Shown here one piece after another: positions 59,296 to 64,000 of a DNA stretch of 64,000 bases (positions are counted from its first letter, which is position 1; each line of letters starts with the position of its first letter). The translations under genes and the position numbers were made by a program. Under the pieces are notes generated by a model. It was not told the origin of the DNA. It did no database searches and saw nothing but the letters and a program-made list of their open reading frames with translations. The DNA is from Bacteroides fragilis. GTDB lineage: Bacteria > Bacillota > Clostridia > Lachnospirales > Lachnospiraceae. The stretch covers positions 3,344-67,343 of the forward strand of contig JAMPFK010000014.1 of assembly GCA_023664485.1 (NCBI GenBank). The letters run 5' to 3'.

Positions 59296-60633
59296 TTATC
59301 CTCTTCCCTGCGACCTCAGAAATTTCTCCATAATCCCTGCTATCGCCACGCTGTCCCCTCTCGTCAGCTTAAAGTCTTTCTTCCTGTCGCCGTTGATCAT
59401 AGAGAGCAGATCGCTTATCTCATACCGTAACCCGTCTCCGAGAAACCGTTCTGAAAAACGTTCCACATCATCCGGGTTTTCGCGGTGCACCTCAAAATAA
59501 TTCGTCTTCCACCATGGCGCTTCCGTCGTGATATAGCCTTTGGTTCCTGATATCAGCAGCTTCCCCTCTGATTTAACGCCGAGTCCGCATTTCGCAGTGG
59601 CAAGCCCGCCGGGATAGCGCAGATACGCTTTCGTGTATAGATCAATCCCGTTCCTGTCGCATACCGTTTCAAATCTGATGTCCTCATAATCATGCCCATA
59701 TATTTTCAGGATAGGAAGCAGGCAGTAGCTTCCGAGTTCTGTGAAACTGCCGCCGTATTTTAAATCCCTTAACTCCCTGTGATTCTCATCTTCCAGTTTT
59801 GTAAAACAGGCTTCCACGTCTTTAATCGCGCCGATCGATCCGCCGCACGCGATTCCGAGCAGTTTGGTAAATCCCGGACAATATGCCGTCTTGATTCCTT
59901 CAAATAATACAAGGTTATTTTTCTTCGCAAGCTCGAACAGTTCTTCCGACTGTGTTCCGGAAAGGCACATCGGTTTCTCGCAGAGCACATGTTTTCCGCG
60001 CTGCAGCGCCTGCTTTATGTATTCATAATGTGTTTCATGCGGCGAAGCAATATAAGCGATGTCCAATGAATCATAAAACTTTTCCAGGTCATCAAACGCA
60101 TCGATCCCCCACCTCTGTGCAAATCTCTGCGCACTCTTTATATGAGGGTTGTATGCGCTCTGCGTGTTCACGCCGCTTACGAGCGCCGCCTCCGATACAA
60201 AACGGTTCGCAATACGTCCTGTACCGATAATGCCTATTCTCTGTATGGAGGTTTTCCGGGCACGCAGCATAGTGCTGGATATATCCTTTGTCCTGTCAAG
60301 GTATATGACCTGGCAGTATTCTTTCAGATAATCGAACTTCCCCGTCCAGTCGGAGCCTACTGTAAAAATATCGATATTATATTTTTTAATGTCGCTGAAT
60401 TTCTGTCCCTGTGATTCCTCTACAATAATCTCATCCGCAAAACCGGTTTTTTTGACATTCTCAATCCTTGTCATCAGGGAATCCATCACATTGAGTTTTC
60501 CTCTCGCCTGGTCATATTCCTCCGAAGTTACGCCGACGATCAGATAATCGCCAAGTTGTTTTGCCCGCTGCAGCAGCCGGTAGTGACCCTCATGCAGCAG
60601 ATCAAATGTTCCATATGTTATTACTTTTACCAT
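59296..60633 (-). CDS. Fusion of TagD-like cytidylyltransferase and Gfo/Idh/MocA oxidoreductase
   Basis: The start at 60633 has GGGAG five to six bases upstream; a GTG at 60645 is less likely. About 445 residues. Residues 1-130: VKVITYGTFDLLHEGHYRLL (HxGH), YLIVGVTSEEYD, FTVGSDWTGKFDYLKEY and DISSTMLRARK, a complete TagD domain. Residues 135-445: IGIIGTGRIANRFVSEA, IAYIASPHETHYEYI, the intact LCEKPMCLSG, GGSFTELGSYCLLPIL, a Gfo/Idh oxidoreductase. It probably makes and then oxidises/reduces, or channels, a CDP-alcohol. A remnant of a second copy lies downstream at 58546. Confidence 0.85.
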   Translation of the reverse strand: MVKVITYGTFDLLHEGHYRLLQRAKQLGDYLIVGVTSEEYDQARGKLNVMDSLMTRIENVKKTGFADEIIVEESQGQKFSDIKKYNIDIFTVGSDWTGKFDYLKEYCQVIYLDRTKDISSTMLRARKTSIQRIGIIGTGRIANRFVSEAALVSGVNTQSAYNPHIKSAQRFAQRWGIDAFDDLEKFYDSLDIAYIASPHETHYEYIKQALQRGKHVLCEKPMCLSGTQSEELFELAKKNNLVLFEGIKTAYCPGFTKLLGIACGGSIGAIKDVEACFTKLEDENHRELRDLKYGGSFTELGSYCLLPILKIYGHDYEDIRFETVCDRNGIDLYTKAYLRYPGGLATAKCGLGVKSEGKLLISGTKGYITTEAPWWKTNYFEVHRENPDDVERFSERFLGDGLRYEISDLLSMINGDRKKDFKLTRGDSVAIAGIMEKFLRSQGRG

Positions 60634-60700
60634 TTTTTCTCCCACACAATTTCCTGATTTTCTTTATAAAACCTGACTTTTATACATTCTGCCCTTACGC

Positions 60701-63244
60701 TTATGTACGGCTTTTTATAAATTCATGCACCTTCTGCCCGCAGCTTCCGTCGTTGTTCGCCGCAATTTCTCCATAAGACTCAATCTGTCTCTCTCTGTCA
60801 AACTGTCCCCCTGAGATATTCCCATCCAATAAATCTTTCAGGGAGTTAAATACGCTCTCACAACAGCAGTATTTCATCCACTGCGAACAAATATGAAATC
60901 CTGGCTCATGCCGCTTTAGTTCATCTACATCAAACTTGATTTCAATCTCGTTCAGCTCGTTCTTTTCTATATCAAAATCATAAAGTTTCCGTTCGGGATA
61001 ATAAAAAAGCCTATATCTGTCCTTCTCCTCAATTGACCGTACAAAAACATACTTACCGGTTGTACTGAAATATTCTTTGGCAACGGCTTCCATATTCTCT
61101 TTATTGGGAATCGGCACATCCCATTCGGAAAACACTCCTGTTTCCGTATCCAGTTTGATATCCATATTCCCCCAATTCCGGGTAAAATATATCGTTTTCC
61201 CAATAAACGCCCATCCGGCTAACGGATACTCGTCCGTCGGCATTTTATGTGCCGGATGAAAACATTCAAATCCTTTCGGGAAACCGGTATATTCCCTTAC
61301 AGCTCCGGTCTTCGGATTCCAGTTTGTTATCGTCTGTCCTCTGTATGGAAGCATCCATATGCTGCCATCATTTTCTACCATAGAACTGTATCCGCCCTTA
61401 TGCCGGGTGGGAAGCCCGATCACTTCTGATCCTCCGCTTTCGATGTCAAGCGCGTACATGAGATTATCGACAGGCGACGCCATATACAGCGTACCTTCAA
61501 AAATCCAGGAAGCTCCCGCCACCTTTTCGTTACGCTCATTGTCTCTCACACATATGCCGACAGCATCCTCAAAATATCGCGTTTTATCTGTTTCAGTATC
61601 ATATATTACCAATGCCGGATATTTAAACGGCAGTAAAATAAGATATTTTCCATATGGCCATGCCCCATAAAATGATCCATCATTGCTACCGTTACGTTTC
61701 TCTAACTCAATTTTTCTTTCAATCCCTCTGTCATTCATTACCAGAATATCCTGTGCATTTCTCGGACATGCAAATCTTTTGCCATTTATTTCAAAAACTG
61801 CTGCATAATACGCTCCGCCCGCATATTCTGACAAATCACAGAAATATTTATAATCATATCGATAGGGCTCCGATACATATAACTGATTTCCCAGTATCGC
61901 AAACCTGTCTTTTCCGTAATAATTAAATCCCGTTCCCACCATCGGCCCGCGCCAGCTGTCCTCTTTCGGAAGGCTGTGGTACTGGTTGCTCATGATGAAC
62001 ATCGGCTTACCCACAATTCCAAACACGGAAGTGACCGATGTTCCCGCATCCCCGATATACGCGTCGCTCCAGGATATCGCGTCCGTCATATCCGGCGTAT
62101 TATCGAATATCCCGATATCATTTTCCATATAATACTTCCTGAGCCGTTCATACTCCGCCCTGTACTCCGGGCGCATGGAATCAAATGTTGATTCCAGCAG
62201 CGGATGCGGTCTCCAGAGAATACAGGCGTCATCCCTTCCCTGAAACGTATCAAACACATATTGCAGCTTTTTCAGAAAGGCTTCCGTATTGCCAAGCATA
62301 CCGTTAATGCTGGTATTATAGAAATACACCTTTCTGCCTTCCATCTTCTTTTTCCACGCCGCCGGCGGTTCGGGCGGATTTTTACATTTATTGATAATCT
62401 TGTCAAACTTCGGACTGCCAAAGGGCAGAAATTTCTGATCAGGCAGATCTTCATCAAAATAACTTCTGAACATCGGCGCCTGAGTCACGATGTAATCCGC
62501 AATAAAATATACCGGAAGCGCGCGCTGTCCTTCGTTCATGCCGCCAGTCGTACTGTAATATGGTACATATACTAAACAATCCGTATATTTTCTTAAATTT
62601 GCCGAATAAAATCTTGGATGTACGCTTGTTACAAGGTTCCAGTTATCATATGGATTATGTATATAAATTACATCAGGCTTTCTGTTTTCAAAATCATATT
62701 TCTCCCAGTCTGTAATCTCTATATTAGAGGGATAATCATATCCTTCATATTGCATCTGCCCAAGCGTACGGTCGGAATTTACTTTAAAATATGGAATCGG
62801 AACACAGTATGCATCGCAGTCCGGATCTTCCTTTGCCGCAAGATAGATGCTCTCCAGGCTGTCCCACATAGACGCTTTATAAGGAAAGAATACAATTTCT
62901 TTCCTTACAACAATATCGTTCTTTACGCTATTTTCTATTTTGATAAGCTGTTTGCGAAGTATCTTATAGATCTTGTTTCTATTGATATCTTCATGACTGC
63001 CGCTGTCTTCATAAAGCCTGAACAGCAGCTCGCAATATTCTTCAAAAAAGGACACCGTAATATGCCCTTTTCCTTCCATATTTTCAATTAATTCCCCCAA
63101 GGATATCGCAGTCGTCTGGCATTCCGTAAGCAGATTCTGTACAAGAGCGCTGTTTCCCTGTGTCAATCCTTCCCTTATTTCGTCATGAGCTTCTTCCAGA
63201 CTATTTAAAATACCAAGTATTTCTTTTTTCTGTGATTTTCTCAT
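60701..63244 (-). CDS. Large CDP-alcohol phosphotransferase-like protein with C-terminal beta-propeller-like region
   Basis: 847 residues; first gene of the cluster, behind a strong promoter and GAGGAG. Residues 1-100 are helical. Residues about 115-430 show a GT-B-like, TagB/F-related pattern: IVFFPYKASMWDSLESIYLA, DVIYIHNPYDNWN, VYVPYYSTTGGMNEG, LPFGSPKFDKII, ILWRPHPL and YIGDAGTSVTSVFGIVGKPM. Residues about 450-780 contain repeated beta motifs (FACPRNAQDILVMND, YLILLPFKYPALVIYDTET, SIWMLPYRGQTITNWNPKTG) that look like propeller blades. The phosphotransferase call rests on partial motifs; the propeller may bind the growing glycan. No Rossmann module of the common type is seen. Confidence 0.68.
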   Translation of the reverse strand: MRKSQKKEILGILNSLEEAHDEIREGLTQGNSALVQNLLTECQTTAISLGELIENMEGKGHITVSFFEEYCELLFRLYEDSGSHEDINRNKIYKILRKQLIKIENSVKNDIVVRKEIVFFPYKASMWDSLESIYLAAKEDPDCDAYCVPIPYFKVNSDRTLGQMQYEGYDYPSNIEITDWEKYDFENRKPDVIYIHNPYDNWNLVTSVHPRFYSANLRKYTDCLVYVPYYSTTGGMNEGQRALPVYFIADYIVTQAPMFRSYFDEDLPDQKFLPFGSPKFDKIINKCKNPPEPPAAWKKKMEGRKVYFYNTSINGMLGNTEAFLKKLQYVFDTFQGRDDACILWRPHPLLESTFDSMRPEYRAEYERLRKYYMENDIGIFDNTPDMTDAISWSDAYIGDAGTSVTSVFGIVGKPMFIMSNQYHSLPKEDSWRGPMVGTGFNYYGKDRFAILGNQLYVSEPYRYDYKYFCDLSEYAGGAYYAAVFEINGKRFACPRNAQDILVMNDRGIERKIELEKRNGSNDGSFYGAWPYGKYLILLPFKYPALVIYDTETDKTRYFEDAVGICVRDNERNEKVAGASWIFEGTLYMASPVDNLMYALDIESGGSEVIGLPTRHKGGYSSMVENDGSIWMLPYRGQTITNWNPKTGAVREYTGFPKGFECFHPAHKMPTDEYPLAGWAFIGKTIYFTRNWGNMDIKLDTETGVFSEWDVPIPNKENMEAVAKEYFSTTGKYVFVRSIEEKDRYRLFYYPERKLYDFDIEKNELNEIEIKFDVDELKRHEPGFHICSQWMKYCCCESVFNSLKDLLDGNISGGQFDRERQIESYGEIAANNDGSCGQKVHEFIKSRT

Positions 63245-63277
63245 AAACTCACGCTCCTCGTATAATGTATCGGCACT

Positions 63278-63306
63278 ATTTTATCATCTCTTAACCTAAA
63301 TGACAA
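63278..63306 (-). promoter_or_regulatory. Main sigma-A promoter of the glycan cluster
   Basis: On the minus strand TTGTCA (63301-63306), 17 bp, TAAAAT (63278-63283), 34 bp before the ATG at 63244, with GAGGAG at 63254-63259. It is the best promoter found for the more than 40 minus-strand genes that follow. Confidence 0.75.
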
Positions 63307-63357
63307 TTATTTTTTGGAAAAAGCAAGTTAAACTCAGAACCATCGCGGAGTCACACC

Positions 63358-63411
63358 TTAAAACCAGGCAGCTTTTTGTGCCACATTCTTAAACAGAAGC
63401 TTCTCAATATT
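63358..63411 (-). pseudogene. Short coding remnant related to 9779-9835
   Basis: The frame NIEKLLFKNVAQKAAWF followed by a stop parallels ERIEKLLFENVTQKVS at 9.8 kb, and the two also share clear nucleotide identity around GAGAAGCTTCT. The upstream frame is broken within a few codons. The rest of 63430-63767 shows no convincing gene. Confidence 0.35.
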
Positions 63412-63726
63412 GCCCCATCCGTTACTGCGTCACCCTTTCCTGCTGAAAGCGGCAACATACGCTGCACATTCCCCGTAAGAGTTTCTCGGTCTGCATTCAT
63501 AATACCCTTCGTACGCCTCTCAAGCGCTTTCCCAATAAGGCAATCTGCATTCTCCTCCGTCCTGCCGCCCTCACGTTGCTACGGCAGTTTTGTCTACATC
63601 GCAAACCATGATAAAATGGGGATTTTTTTATTTTTATTATCTTCAATATCAGCTTATTTTTTCTGGTTATTGAAAATTTTAGAAACACAAAGCTTAAATA
63701 CGTCTTAAATAAATCTTGGGGAAACC

Positions 63727-63766
63727 TTGGATAATCTTGGGTAAATCAAATTATCCAACCCAAGAT
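63727..63766. repeat. Interleaved inverted repeats (A-B-A'-B')
   Basis: TTGGATAAT (63727-63735) pairs with ATTATCCAA (63750-63758), while ATCTTGGGT (63734-63742) pairs with ACCCAAGAT (63758-63766). The order A-B-A'-B' allows a pseudoknot or alternative hairpins. A further CTTGGGG lies just left. Confidence 0.5.
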
Positions 63767-63767
63767 A

Positions 63768-63965
63768 TTACTTTAATACCCAGTTAGATTGTTGATGGTT
63801 TTCAGAATCCCTGTCAATAGTTCCCTGCTTTCTCAATGAAGCAAGCAAATTATGAATTTTATTCTCTTTTTGGGTATCACTCAAAGCATCCGGCAGCTTA
63901 TCCCGCAACAACTCACGAATATCTTTCTTTTTGGCCTTTTTGTATTGTGGATTGTCAACACTTTT
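63768..63965 (-). pseudogene. Truncated C-terminal winged-helix domain
   Basis: An open stretch of 65 codons, closed upstream by an in-frame stop at 63966-63968. It contains KKDIRELLRDKLPDALSDTQ, NKIHNLLASLRKQGTI and NWVLK before the stop. This looks like the C-terminal winged helix found on AlbA/RecG-like ATP-binding or regulatory proteins. No start codon with RBS is visible, so it is likely a remnant at the edge of the cluster. Confidence 0.5.
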
Positions 63966-64000
63966 TTAGACAACTTTTTTAAGGTGGTTTTCTCTGTACT

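Overview
The window looks like a chromosome segment of a Gram-positive clostridium, most probably a Lachnospiraceae-type gut anaerobe. Supporting this are strong GGAGG-type ribosome binding sites, TTGACA/TATAAT-like promoters, a clostridial-type cellobiose phosphorylase (GH94), MoxR/DUF58 and HAAS-domain proteins, a holin-like type I toxin-antitoxin pair, and a small Asn/Gln-rich gene behind what resembles a forespore promoter. I found no rRNA, tRNA or CRISPR array.

Left part (1 to about 11 kb), comparatively GC-rich and core-like: a partial THUMP-type RNA methyltransferase (-), a MoxR-DUF58-membrane protein operon (+), the Asn/Gln-rich protein (-), a candidate small RNA (+), a HAAS-domain membrane protein (-), a Uma2-type nuclease-fold protein (+), and a divergent LacI regulator/cellobiose phosphorylase pair. 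A 181-bp inverted-repeat element lies between that pair. Two identical 383-bp tandem copies of a type I toxin-antitoxin module follow.

Right part (about 11.1 to 63.3 kb), AT-richer especially between about 26 and 53 kb: more than 40 genes, all on the minus strand and tightly spaced. A good sigma-A promoter at 63278-63306 precedes the first gene, and a small hairpin with a T-run at 11113-11132 follows the last. The cluster builds a complex glycan. It contains (i) a legionaminic-acid-type nonulosonic acid pathway (legB, ptmE, a neuD/legH-like gene, legI, legG, legF; no legC aminotransferase is visible); (ii) several CTP-dependent activating enzymes (three TagD-like domains, one IspD/TarI-like, one CMP-nonulosonate synthetase) with three CDP-alcohol phosphotransferase-like proteins and a LicD protein; (iii) many glycosyltransferases (GT2/GT-A, GT4, GT10, RgpF-like, DUF616, DUF115); (iv) six methyltransferases, a radical SAM/SPASM enzyme, a TupA-like ATP-grasp enzyme, oxidoreductases and a deacetylase-like protein; (v) an SsuABC-type ABC importer and a glycerophosphodiesterase.

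The most striking feature is one small Rossmann-like module of about 90-110 residues, starting with (Y/F/W)G(A/T/S/V/C)G. It occurs in 19 intact proteins of the cluster, fused at the N-terminus, C-terminus or internally to at least ten unrelated catalytic folds, and it also survives as two truncated remnants. This suggests a common docking or ligand-sensing domain shared by an assembly line of soluble glycan enzymes. No flippase, polymerase or glycan-exporting ABC transporter is in the window and nearly every protein appears cytosolic. The product may therefore be attached to a protein inside the cell (flagellin would be an attractive target), or export may be encoded elsewhere.

The far right (63.3-64 kb) holds only remnants: the end of a winged-helix protein, a short decayed coding tail that also occurs at 9.8 kb, and interleaved inverted repeats.
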